From NCBI RefSeq assembly GCF_000317475.1, contig NC_019729.1:2866501-2930500 (forward strand): a DNA stretch of 64,000 nucleotides. Reading direction: 5' to 3'. Made by a program: the position numbers and the translations under genes. The notes below the pieces were generated by a model, which saw only the letters and a list, made by a program, of their open reading frames with translations, was not told the origin of the DNA and searched no databases. Source of the DNA: Oscillatoria nigro-viridis PCC 7112 (GTDB lineage: Bacteria; Cyanobacteriota; Cyanobacteriia; Cyanobacteriales; Microcoleaceae). This document shows positions 1-7,874 of this stretch, one piece after another; the first letter of the stretch is position 1, and each line of letters begins with the position of its first letter.

Positions 1-860
1 AAATTTCTAACTTCATCAACTTTGCCTTGCCATAACATATTTTCGGCTAATTTCAATCGTTTTATTGAACCCCCTACCTTGTAGAGATTTTCTTTGAGAT
101 GATACCAATCTAAAATTTCTTGTCTTTGTTCATTGTCTCCAATTTCTTTAAATATGTTCCAAATTCCGGCATGGCCATCTCCGAGGCAATACATAGGATG
201 TAGTAATTTTGGCTATTAGTCCAATCAATTAAATCTTGATTATTTTGAAAAACGCTCCCGCATAAATATTATCTAAACACACGGCTTTATAGTCTTTCCA
301 GTAACAGCTCTCGCCCTTGGTTGCGTTGCGTAGTCTAACTTTCCCGCCATCCAATGTAATTTCTTTGACTCCTTGTTTAGATGTAGGCAATTCAAATTCT
401 TGTCGCTTGACTAATCTTTGTAATGTACTGTGAGAAATTTTGATCCCCGTAAATTTTTCCAAATCTTTTTCGGCGCTTTGATAAGATTCGTTAGCAGTGA
501 TTAAAAGACAGCAATTTTCCATCAGTGGACTCAATTGACTGTAAGCTTTTAAGCCAAAATATTTTGCCTGATTATCTGTAATGTCGAGCGAGCCGATTAT
601 TGATTTTATTTTTCGGGGTTTTCCTGTTTGAATTCCTGATACTGCTGAAAAAAAAAGTTACCTATTTCTGGACCAACTTCTGATAACATTTTCTGACGGA
701 CTGATTTTTCTATACTTTCAAAACTTTTTAACTCGGTTGGCTCTGTATTTCTGTAAAGAATTTTTGCTACCGCTTTTAAGTGGGCTTTTAGTTGTTGTTG
801 GTCTGAGGGTGTCATTTTATTTACCTCATCTTTATTTGACGATTTTACTAGCTTTTTCAT
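1..860 (-). pseudogene. Decayed ISKra4-family transposase, cut by the window edge
   Basis: Three pieces in different frames together resemble an ISKra4-type transposase. The N-terminal piece runs from an ATG near 860 (or 815) to a stop at 606-608. The middle piece, in the -1 frame, covers about 606-229 and carries the helix-turn-helix-like part and the start of the catalytic domain (ITLDGGKVRLR). The third, starting near 215 in another frame, reads PMYCLGDGHAGIW, the family's conserved acidic motif, and continues off the left edge. The first break lies on a run of five A's and could be a programmed -1 shift, but the second break near 215-230 looks like real decay. It is part of a mobile element whose ends are not visible here. 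Family assignment rests on motif recognition only. Confidence 0.7.
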
Positions 861-1181
861 TTTAACTCTTTTTTGACACATTCGCAAAAGTGAGATGCAC
901 CCCCTGTGTTTAATTTTATATATTATTTGACCTGTTTTATCCGATCGATTTTTGAGCGCCTCACCCACACAATTTAAGCGCAAGCAATATGATTTATTTG
1001 AAGGTTATCTTGACTGCACTGCCAATATTATCTGCCGGTTAGTTGCTTGATTTGCCTACGAAATTGCTCAATTTTCCAACGAATAGCACACACATGAGTG
1101 TACGTTATTCGTGCTGGATTGAGTTTGGTTGTTAGTCGCGACTGTCCGCTTGTCAGTGCCCCGGACTGCTTAAAGTGATGC

Positions 1182-1205
1182 GTGAGGGGGCGATCGCCCC
1201 CTCAC
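1182..1205. repeat. 24-bp perfect palindrome with HIP1 core
   Basis: A perfect 12+12 palindrome centred on GCGATCGC, with G5/C5 arms and outer GTGA/TCAC. It lies in the gene-free stretch 861-1612, which otherwise holds short repeats such as GGCGCACCTTACTAC and diverged copies of the sequence at 1235-1320 near 1375-1460. No gene is convincing in this stretch. Confidence 0.6.
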
Positions 1206-1466
1206 CATGTGCCTGTTGCGTAAATCCTGTAGTTAATTAGTACAGTGGGCCTCGGCGCACCTTACTACTACAGATAGTGTCAAAATAGAAGGAATGCAGC
1301 GTAAGTCTTGTTATTCCCTCTTCCTTCTTCGTTCTGACTTCAGAACTTACGCAAAAAATGAATGGTTCAATCAGCTATTAGTACAGACTTTTTGGGACGA
1401 GGCGCACTCTACAGATAGAGTTTATGCGTGCAGGAGTGTTCCCTATTCCTTCTTCCTTCTCCATAA

Positions 1467-1501
1467 AAAAACCCCGGTTTCTTCAAGAAACCGGGGTTTT
1501 T
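1467..1501. terminator. Strong hairpin, terminator-like in both directions
   Basis: A perfect 17-bp inverted repeat (AAAAACCCCGGTTTCTT, one central base, then its complement) ends in T5 on either strand. It lies downstream of the small leftward gene at 1613-1762, so it could terminate that transcript. Shorter relatives of the AAACCGGGTTT core occur at 19950 and 37186, so it may equally be a dispersed repeat. Confidence 0.5.
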
Positions 1502-1612
1502 CCTACCAACTAAGAGAGGAGTCAAAACTTCACAGGTAGCGGTTGCCGGAATTCTACATTTCTCGCACAACCCTCTAAACCAAACTACGGGCAAATTCTA
1601 GTTGCAACTTCT

Positions 1613-1762
1613 TTAAAGCTGTCTCATTTCCTCTTCAAGCACCCGAACCAAATCTTGATTGCCACTGGATCTCGCTACTTCTATGCGGTGCATCAGTTGC
1701 TTGTGAATGTTAGCGCGGTGGGTTTCTGCTAGTTTTTTTACGTTTTGACGATTTGTGTTCAT
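1613..1762 (-). CDS. Small conserved-looking 49-residue protein (PirA-like?)
   Basis: A 49-codon frame starts at ATG 1762, with AAGGAA about 10 bases upstream as a plausible ribosome-binding site. The protein is charged and helical and contains KLAETHRANIH, then HRIEVARSSGNQDLVRVLEEE. The pattern 'LAETHR-x-N ... HR-x-EVAR-x-x-GN' reminds me of the cyanobacterial family of about 50 residues that includes PirA, a PII-interacting regulator of arginine synthesis. That link is from memory and unverified. There is no signal peptide or membrane segment. It stands alone between repeat-rich DNA and the IS630 element. Confidence 0.6.
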   Translation of the reverse strand: MNTNRQNVKKLAETHRANIHKQLMHRIEVARSSGNQDLVRVLEEEMRQL

Positions 1763-1975
1763 GGTGGACGTTCCTTATATTAAATTTGGTGTACCTGCTA
1801 CTTCTCTAATATAGCGCTAAATTCCAAAAAGTATCTAAATTTACAAAAAATTTACAGTTGTTGACCGATCGACCACACTACTGTATAAGATTGGCCATAA
1901 GTCAATAGGGATATCTTGACAATAAAAAAAAGGCAGAACGCTAGAGCTGCAGAAGGCTGAAGTAGAAATTCTCCT

Positions 1976-2930
1976 TATAGTCATTTCAAATAAATGTGAG
2001 ACAAATGCAAGATGATGTAAAATCAAGAAAAATTGTTAACTCGGAGCCGAAAAATGGCATACAGTCTAGATTTAAGAAAAAGAGTAGTGGATTATGTGGA
2101 AAATGGAGGGGGTATAACCAAAGCCGCCGCCCTGTTTAAAGTAGGAAGAGCAACAATATACAGATGGCTAGGGAGGGAAGACCTTCGAGCCACTAAGGTA
2201 GAACACCGTGAGCGAAAGATAGACTGGGAAATGCTCAGAAAAGATGTAGAAGAAAATCCCGAAGCAAGATTAATAGAAAGAGCAAGGAAATTCGGGGTGA
2301 GAGCGAGTGCCATATGCTATGCCTTAAAGAAAATGAAAATTACGATAAAAAAAAAGAATTTCGTTATAGAGAAAGGAATAGAGAAGAAAGAATACAATAC
2401 TACCAAACACTGAGAACTTTAATTAAAGTTCATGGGAGTAAAAGCCTTGTATTTATTGATGAGTCAGGGTTTGAAGAGTTTCATGCTTGTGTTTATGCGT
2501 GGTCAAAAAAAGGGAGAAAAGTATATGGGGAGAGACAAGGAAAACGCGGAAAAAGAGAAAATTTAGTAGCAGGAAGAAGAAAAGGCAACAAGGACTTGAT
2601 TGCACCTATGGTCTTTACAGGGAGCTTGAATGCAGAAAGTTTTGAAGGGTGGTTAGCTTTATATTTATTGCCATCTTTAACAATACCATCAATATTAATC
2701 ATGGATAATGCACCGATTCATCGTAAGACAGCAATTAGGCTCCTGGTGGAGGAAGCAGGCCATCAGATACTTTTTTTACCAAAATACTCTCCTGACTTAA
2801 ATGATATTGAGCATGATTTTAGTGCATTAAAGAGAGCTAAAATGTATGCGTCTCCTGGCACATCTCTTGATGAAGTTATTCGTGCTTATTGTGCAGAAAG
2901 AGTGTCTCATACTTATTTGAAATGACTATA
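1976..2930 (+). mobile_element. Complete IS630-family insertion sequence
   Basis: The element is bounded by inverted repeats: TAGTCATTTCAAATAA at 1978 and its complement ending at 2928. The inner part (about 27 bp) matches with a few differences. A TA dinucleotide flanks each end (1976-1977 and 2929-2930), as expected for IS630/Tc1-mariner insertion at TA. It encloses one two-frame transposase gene. The transposase stop codon (2923-2925) lies inside the right inverted repeat. The intact ends suggest recent arrival. Confidence 0.88.
2054..2925 (+). CDS. IS630-family transposase, expressed through a frameshift
   Basis: A DDE transposase moving the surrounding element. The first frame, from ATG 2054, gives an N-terminal helix-turn-helix part (MAYSLDLRKRVVDYVENGG, then TKAAALFKVGRATIYRWLG). 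The second frame, -1 relative to the first, gives the catalytic domain: FIDESGF (first Asp), LIMDNAPIHRK (second Asp) and PKYSPDLNDIEHDFSALK (Glu). The two join naturally at a run of nine A's at 2347-2355, reading KITIKKK then EFRYRERNREE. Such A-run -1 shifts are known for IS630-type elements, so I treat this as one functional gene, not a pseudogene. An alternative upstream start at 2033 is less likely because it lies nearer the inverted repeat. Confidence 0.85.
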
Positions 2931-2979
2931 TCTCCCAACATTTACTCAAAGGGCTAGGTACTTGTGGCGCACCCAAAAT

Positions 2980-4152
2980 TTAGTCAAAACTCAAAACTTC
3001 CTCCAGCGCCTCTACCAAATGCTGAAGGTGTGCGAGTTCGTGAGTTGCCATCAGCGAAATCCGAATCCGACTCACGCTGACAGTCGGAGGCCGAATCGCC
3101 GGAGCAAAAATACCCATCTCCTTGAGTTTGCTCCCTACTATTAAAGCTGCCGCTGCATCTTTTAACGGAAGAGTGAAAATTGGGGATAGGGAATTGCTAA
3201 TTGGTAATTGGTGATTGGTAATCGCGCAATATTTGAAAGTTTCGATATTTTGTCGCAACCGAAGTCGGCGTTCTGGTTCTTGCTGGACAATTCTGACAGC
3301 TTCCAAAGCAGCCGCCGCGTCAGCAGGCGTCAATGCTGTAGTATAAATCCAACTCGCAGCTCGATTACGCAGAAAATCAATTAAAGCAGCAGAGCCCGCA
3401 ACGTAACCGCCCAAACTTCCCAAAGCTTTGCTGAGTGTCCCCACTTGAATCAGCGGTGTTCCCGTACACCCGAAATGTTCTGCACAACCGGCACCGCTAG
3501 CACCGAAAACTCCTGTAGCGTGAGCTTCATCTACTAATAACATGCAGTTAAAGGTTTCGGCCACAGCCAACAACTGCGGCAGCGGACACAAGTCCCCATC
3601 CATGCTAAAGACGCTATCGGTAATAATTAAACACTTGCGGTATCTGGCGCGATTTTGCTCTAGCTTGGCCTTTAAATCCTCAAGATTGCAGTGACTGTAC
3701 TCTAGGGCAGTTGCACCGCTGAGTGTGGCTCCGTTTTTCAGGCTCGAATGGTTGTACTTGTCAGATAATATCAAATCGCGCTTGCCGACAACGGATGCGA
3801 TCGCCCCTAGATTCGCTAAATATCCCGAACTGAATACTAAAGCATCTTCAGTTTGTTTTAAATTAGCAATAGCTTGTTCTAGCTGTCGGTGCAAATCGCG
3901 GTGTCCGCTGACCAACCTCGAACCCGTCGCACCCGTACCAAATTCCTTAGTTGCAGCCATAGCAGCTTGAATTAACCTGTCATGGCCAGCAAGTCCCAGA
4001 TAATCGTTGCTGGCAAAGTTAATCAGCCGACGGCCTGCTAATTGTACCACCGGCCCAGGGGAAGTTTCGATCGATTGTGGCGATCGATACCAATCGGCAC
4101 GGCGAACTGTGTCCAGGGCCTTCTCTATCCAAGCGTAAGGGTCTGTGTTCAT
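2980..4152 (-). CDS. bioF: 8-amino-7-oxononanoate synthase (biotin synthesis)
   Basis: A PLP-dependent alpha-oxoamine synthase that condenses pimeloyl-thioester with L-alanine. At 390 residues it has the family length. Visible motifs: [13 protein letters not shown] near residue 46, [24 protein letters not shown] (cofactor-binding Asp) and [12 protein letters not shown] (Schiff-base Lys). The C-terminal domain carries an oddity: residues around 315-330 ([15 protein letters not shown]) are encoded by a stretch of the genome's AATTACC-type short tandem repeat at 3187-3223, in frame, apparently in a surface loop. The gene is monocistronic; the IS630 element lies just downstream and no other bio gene is in view. 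Related CoA-dependent synthases (Kbl) are the main alternative, but bioF fits better. Confidence 0.9.
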   Translation of the reverse strand: MNTDPYAWIEKALDTVRRADWYRSPQSIETSPGPVVQLAGRRLINFASNDYLGLAGHDRLIQAAMAATKEFGTGATGSRLVSGHRDLHRQLEQAIANLKQTEDALVFSSGYLANLGAIASVVGKRDLILSDKYNHSSLKNGATLSGATALEYSHCNLEDLKAKLEQNRARYRKCLIITDSVFSMDGDLCPLPQLLAVAETFNCMLLVDEAHATGVFGASGAGCAEHFGCTGTPLIQVGTLSKALGSLGGYVAGSAALIDFLRNRAASWIYTTALTPADAAAALEAVRIVQQEPERRLRLRQNIETFKYCAITNHQLPISNSLSPIFTLPLKDAAAALIVGSKLKEMGIFAPAIRPPTVSVSRIRISLMATHELAHLQHLVEALEEVLSFD

Positions 4153-4218
4153 ATTGGAAAGCGATCGGGTAATACGTTATATTAGCTGGTGATCAGTTCC
4201 TCCCTATCACAGAAGCAT

Positions 4219-5154
4219 ATGCCACTCACTAAAAAATACAGATTAGTCACCCGCAGCGATTTTGACGGTCTTGTCTGTGCCGTTTTGCTCAAAGAACTCG
4301 ATATGATCGACGAGATTAAATTCGTGCATCCTAAAGATATGCAGGATGGAAAAATCGAAATAACAAATAACGATATTAGCACCAATTTACCCTATGTTGA
4401 CGGAGTTCATCTAGCTTTCGATCACCATTTCAGCGAAACTCTTAGACACGAGAAAATCAAAATTAACCACATCATCGATCCCTATGCAGCTTCAGCAGCT
4501 AGGGTACTGTACAAATATTATGGAGGCCAAGCAAAGTTTCCTGATATTTCTGAGGCGATGATGGCGGCCGTTGACAAATCAGATTCCGCTCAATTTGCCC
4601 GAGAAGAGGTTCTGCATCCGCAAGAATGGGTGCTGTTAAACTTCATAATGGACGCCCGCACCGGCTTGGGAAGGTTTAAAGAGTTTACGGTTTCTAATTA
4701 TCAGTTAATGATGCAGTTAATCGATTACTGCAAAAATCATACCATCGATGAAATTTTGCAGCTTCCTGATGTAAAAGAAAGAGTAGACCTCTACTTCGAG
4801 CAAGAAGAAAAATTTAAAGAGCAAATACAGCGATGCGCCAAAGTTTATAATAATTTAGTTGTTTTGGATTTGCGTAACGAAGAGGTGATTTATGCGGGCA
4901 ATCGTTTTGTAATTTATGCTTTGTTCCCTCAGTGCAATATATCGATTCACGTACTTTGGGGACTGAAACAACAAAATACTGTTTTCGCAGTTGGCAAGTC
5001 AATCTTTAACAAAACTTCTAAAACTAATATTGGGGAGCTAATGTTAAGATATGGCGGCGGTGGACACCAGAATGCCGGAACTTGTCAGATTGAGAACGAT
5101 AAAGCCAGTCAAGTTTTGAAAGAGTTAATTGCCAAGATAGAGCAAAATGGTTGA
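4219..5154 (+). CDS. DHH-family phosphoesterase
   Basis: A 311-residue protein of the DHH/DHHA1 superfamily, which includes RecJ, NrnA and oligonucleotide or inorganic-pyrophosphate hydrolases. Near the N-terminus TRSDFDGLVCAVLL is motif I; AFDHHFSETL supplies the DHH triad; DPYAASAARVLYKYYG and DKSDSAQF are further metal-site motifs; GGGGHQNAGTCQI near the end is the DHHA1 substrate-binding glycine loop. I chose ATG 4219, preceded by AGAAG, over an in-frame GTG at 4189. It is divergent from bioF with a 66-base gap. The substrate cannot be read from sequence; nanoRNase or cyclic-dinucleotide hydrolysis are options. Confidence 0.85.
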   Translation: MPLTKKYRLVTRSDFDGLVCAVLLKELDMIDEIKFVHPKDMQDGKIEITNNDISTNLPYVDGVHLAFDHHFSETLRHEKIKINHIIDPYAASAARVLYKYYGGQAKFPDISEAMMAAVDKSDSAQFAREEVLHPQEWVLLNFIMDARTGLGRFKEFTVSNYQLMMQLIDYCKNHTIDEILQLPDVKERVDLYFEQEEKFKEQIQRCAKVYNNLVVLDLRNEEVIYAGNRFVIYALFPQCNISIHVLWGLKQQNTVFAVGKSIFNKTSKTNIGELMLRYGGGGHQNAGTCQIENDKASQVLKELIAKIEQNG

Positions 5155-5167
5155 ATTGGCTTTATCT

Positions 5168-5270
5168 TTTTTGCAGTCAGGACTTGAGTCTTTGATTATT
5201 TGTTTTAATTGTCAGCACTAAAGTCCTTACTACAAACAGGGATTTTTAGGACTGAAGTCCTTACTGCCAA
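5168..5270. repeat. Cluster of AGGACT..AGTCCT repeat units
   Basis: Three diverged copies of an 'aggact(t/g)aagtccttac' unit lie between the DHH gene and the next convergent gene, including the palindrome AGGACTGAAGTCCT at 5248-5261. They may form stem-loops at the convergent 3' ends. Confidence 0.5.
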
Positions 5271-5277
5271 CGGGAGT

Positions 5278-5511
5278 TTAGTCCTCAAGGTTTTTAGCTG
5301 GCAGGTTCTGAACATTGAGATTTTCTGAACTCTTGGCTTTGACTGGTGGCAAATGGTCTACCAAACCCATCTCAAAAGCGATATCCGGCAACTCATCAGC
5401 ATTATATTTTCCTGGCTCAAACAATCGCCCGGGAGTAAAACAAGGCTGTTTCAATCGTACCACTTCCCCAGGTGAAAACATTCCCCTAAACATTTTGCGT
5501 TCGAGTCCCAT
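5278..5511 (-). CDS. Small hypothetical protein following a glycosyltransferase
   Basis: A 77-residue frame starts at ATG 5511 with TAGGAG about 8 bases upstream. It begins 11 bases after the stop of the glycosyltransferase gene, so the two are probably co-transcribed. The protein has RKMFRGMFSPGEVVRLKQPCF then FEPGKYNADELPDIAFEMGLVDHL. It has no membrane span, and one Cys. The central 'PG..V..L' and 'FEPG.Y' segments look like a small beta-barrel fold, but I do not recognise the family. A longer frame to 5574 overlaps the upstream gene and is less likely. Confidence 0.6.
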   Translation of the reverse strand: MGLERKMFRGMFSPGEVVRLKQPCFTPGRLFEPGKYNADELPDIAFEMGLVDHLPPVKAKSSENLNVQNLPAKNLED

Positions 5512-5522
5512 AATTTCTGCTC

Positions 5523-6644
5523 CTAAAACAACTCTCGCATTAATCTTAGCAATTTTTGAGCGGCTGCTTCCCAACTAAATAAATCCCCCGTCTCTTTAGC
5601 TTTGTGAGCTACCTCAAAACGCATCGGGTCTTCAACAATTTTTCGCAACTGTTCGCGAACAGACTGAAGATTTGGCTCGGCCCAATGAGGAGAATTTCGG
5701 ATTTTTAGAGACTGAGTATCGTAACACTTTCCTACGGGCATTAGATCGTAAGCAATGGGATAGCAGTTATCACTCTTGGCGTACTCAGTCGGACCGCCGT
5801 ACATAGTCATAGCGACGGGTAAACCCGCCGCAAAGGCATCCAAAATTTTAATTGCAAAACCCTCGCCGCGAAAGGGAGCTAAAAAAGCATCGGCTGACAA
5901 GTATAAATTAGCTAGTTCTGCTTTATTATAAAATTTAGGGATAATCAGAATTTTTGCCTTTAATTTGCCGAGCTGCTTTTCAATATTGGCGAGATGTTCC
6001 ACGATAACATCTGGATTTTTGCCCCCATCTTTGATTATTAACTCTACGTTAGAATCATCTTGAAACTCTTCCCAAAAAGCTTGAATGGCCAGATCCGTGC
6101 CAAATCTATAGAAATCAAAAGAATTGGTCATGTGCAGAATATGTTTTACATCTTTTGGTTTTTTTGGGGATCGGGGAAAATAGAGTTGCGAGATTAAAGG
6201 ATTGAAACCTAGAGGCATGACTGATACGTTGGTCGCCGGACATCCAGCTTTTATTAAAACGTTTTTAGAATATTGGCTGACGGCTAGTTTGTGAGATGAA
6301 GTGTTAACAGCATCGTAAATCCAGTAATCATAATCATCATGATTTTTGGCGAATTCGTAATTGATAGCAAAAAGTTCTAAGTTGAGATGTCCGTTAAGTT
6401 CTTTTAAAAAATAAGGTTTCCAGTAATGAGACCATTTTATCTGAAATAAATCTGAGGGTGTGGTGTTCATCCACTTCTCTAGCAGGTCGTTTTCTTCTGC
6501 TGTGGAATTGCGGCTGAGATGAGAGGCTATGGTTGAAGGTTCGACCGAAATAGGAATTCCCATTTGGTGTAAAGTTTTCGCCAGGGATAGGGTAATGTCG
6601 GTAAAGGAGTTAAAGTGTTGAAAGGCAACGTTAAAGTGAACCAT
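5523..6644 (-). CDS. Glycosyltransferase, GT-B fold (family 1/4 type)
   Basis: A 373-residue protein with the two-domain layout of GT-B enzymes. The N-terminal acceptor half opens VHFNVAFQHFNSFTDITLSLA. The linker and nucleotide-binding half contain KHILHMTNSFDFYRFGTD, VELIIKDGG and LYLSADAFLAPFRGEGFAIKI, then DAFAAGLPVAMT. The usual E-x7-E donor motif reads E-x7-D here. The donor and acceptor sugars cannot be inferred. No signal peptide is seen, so it is cytosolic or membrane-peripheral. It leads a two-gene unit with the small protein at 5278-5511. Confidence 0.82.
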   Translation of the reverse strand: MVHFNVAFQHFNSFTDITLSLAKTLHQMGIPISVEPSTIASHLSRNSTAEENDLLEKWMNTTPSDLFQIKWSHYWKPYFLKELNGHLNLELFAINYEFAKNHDDYDYWIYDAVNTSSHKLAVSQYSKNVLIKAGCPATNVSVMPLGFNPLISQLYFPRSPKKPKDVKHILHMTNSFDFYRFGTDLAIQAFWEEFQDDSNVELIIKDGGKNPDVIVEHLANIEKQLGKLKAKILIIPKFYNKAELANLYLSADAFLAPFRGEGFAIKILDAFAAGLPVAMTMYGGPTEYAKSDNCYPIAYDLMPVGKCYDTQSLKIRNSPHWAEPNLQSVREQLRKIVEDPMRFEVAHKAKETGDLFSWEAAAQKLLRLMRELF

Positions 6645-6720
6645 ATTTATTGGTTATTAGTGCAGGGTAATCGCATCTAATTTGGTATAAATTATACTTG
6701 ACAAATGACAGAAAATGCAC

Positions 6721-6742
6721 CCGCCAGAGGCAGGGGTGCGGT
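6721..6742. repeat. Stem-loop in gene-free stretch
   Basis: GCACCC-GCC ... GGC-GGGGTGC can form a short imperfect stem-loop around 6718-6740. The stretch 6645-6830 has no convincing gene. A frame from 6705 encodes an Arg-rich peptide that runs into the IS5 remnant but does not itself look like transposase. Confidence 0.3.
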
Positions 6743-6830
6743 GGAGACCGGATCGGCGACCAACAAGCAGTTAAACTGGGAATGGACCTCCGGCAGGTAT
6801 CCCTCACTCAGGCAGATGGAAAAAGGCTGC

Positions 6831-7071
6831 CGTGAAATCTACCGCCGACGGAACATTGTTGAACGTGCTAAGCTGTCGCGCATTTAAATTTTATATTCTC
6901 CGCAGGCTCATAGGCCCACCCCACAAGACGGGGAATTGTTTTTTAACAGACAATTTAAATGTAGAACAGCTTATCAACCGACTCAAGCAATGGAGTCGGA
7001 TCGCTATGGGATATGAGAAGCTGGCTGCCAATTATACAGCCATGATTACGATCGCCTGCATTCTGTTGTAG
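6831..7071 (+). pseudogene. IS5-type transposase C-terminal remnant, split by a MITE
   Basis: Two frames form one protein once the inserted MITE (6871-6971) and one TA copy are removed: REIYRRRNIVERA joins INRLKQWSRIAMGYEKLAANY and TAMITIACILL. The motif 'YRRRN-x-VER ... NRLKQ ... RYEK-x-AANY' is the C-terminal signature of IS5-group DDE transposases and contains the catalytic Glu (VER). Only this end survives; the upstream catalytic Asp motifs are missing. It is a dead fragment, inactivated first by deletion or by the MITE. Confidence 0.8.
6871..6971 (+). mobile_element. MITE family A, copy 1 (101 bp, TA target duplication)
   Basis: The ends are AGCTGT..CATTTAAATT and the complement AATTTAAATG..ACAGCT, with TA flanking both sides (6869-6870, 6972-6973). 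The core contains GGCTCATAGGCCCACCCCAC. The TA duplication is directly shown because removing the element plus one TA restores the host IS5 reading frame (GCT ATC AAC, Ala-Ile-Asn). There is no coding capacity; it must be moved by a transposase elsewhere, probably of IS630/Tc1 type given the TA target. Confidence 0.85.
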
Positions 7072-7591
7072 TTATAGTTTTAAAACACGCCCTAGGCCAG
7101 AGCACGTGATGGAAATAAATCAACTAGGTGGAACCCCAGCGAGCGTGCTTAGCTGGCTATCAGCATCACACTCAATTTTCATTCGTTAGTTTACGAGATG
7201 CGCTTGAATGATGCTGTCAAATGTTTTAAAAATTTTCCTCACCATTATACGTTAATTAAGATGCGATTACCCTGTAATATCTCTGAGTAACTTTTTTTAT
7301 TCTTTCTATTATGGGGTAGTTCAAATTGGCAAAATTTTCTAAAAAACTGGGCTTTAATATATTCACCGCAGGCAATGAATCTGTTTGTTTTGGTTGGTGA
7401 TTTAAAGTTTGAGTAAAACTTTTTGCCATTGATAGCACCCATAAACTACAATAACTACATTGAATTATTCGGATTTAACTGTAGCATATTGTGGGTTCAA
7501 ATTAAGAGGCGTTTACCCTGGAGCGTAAAGCCAGGATTAGGCAGCAGTTAAACCTGTCTGCCTCTCCTACTTGACTTTTGTGACATTTTCG

Positions 7592-7609
7592 TAAGTTGTC
7601 ACCAATGGG
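7592..7609. repeat. 18-bp dispersed repeat, copy 1
   Basis: TAAGTTGTCACCAATGGG recurs exactly at 32159-32176, followed in both places by a nearby CCTGGTAA. Each copy lies within 0.5 kb of a family A MITE. It may be the end of an element not otherwise visible. The wider stretch 7072-7627 holds no convincing gene. Confidence 0.5.
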
Positions 7610-7627
7610 AAGACCCTGGTAATGAAG

Positions 7628-7715
7628 ATTTGGAGGCAGAGCCTCCAAATCCTTTTCTCCTTTGAATAGAGGCTGTGCCTCCTCCAAAGGCCTTCCCAGG
7701 CAGAGCCTGGGAAGG
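7628..7715. repeat. Two REP-like hairpins with AGA loops
   Basis: ATTTGGAGGC-AGA-GCCTCCAAAT at 7628-7650 and CCTTCCCAGGC-AGA-GCCTGGGAAGG at 7691-7715 are perfect stems with the same AGA loop. Between them lies GAGGCTGTGCCTCC. They look like the genome's REP-type palindromes (compare 39541-39620 and 44466-44595). Confidence 0.6.
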
Positions 7716-7766
7716 ATTGGAATAGTCATTGGTCATGCGTTAATTGCTACTAACTAATAACTAATA

Positions 7767-7867
7767 AGCTGTTCTACATTTAAATTGTCTGTTAAAAAAC
7801 AATTCCCCGTCTTGTGGGGTGGGCCTATGAGCCCGCGGAGAATATACAATTTAAATGCGCGACAGCT
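7767..7867 (-). mobile_element. MITE family A, copy 2 (inverted)
   Basis: Also 101 bp, almost identical to copy 1 but in the opposite orientation, flanked by TA (7765-7766, 7868-7869). It ends six bases before the pilC stop codon, so it may form the 3' end of the pil operon transcript. Confidence 0.85.
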
Positions 7868-7874
7868 TAACTAA

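Noticed and set aside
1294-1539. 81-codon frame
   Set aside because: It is built from diverged repeats and a terminator hairpin; no family features.
7245-7442. Overlapping minus-strand frames of about 60 codons
   Set aside because: No ribosome-binding site or recognisable motif; they lie among mobile-element remnants.
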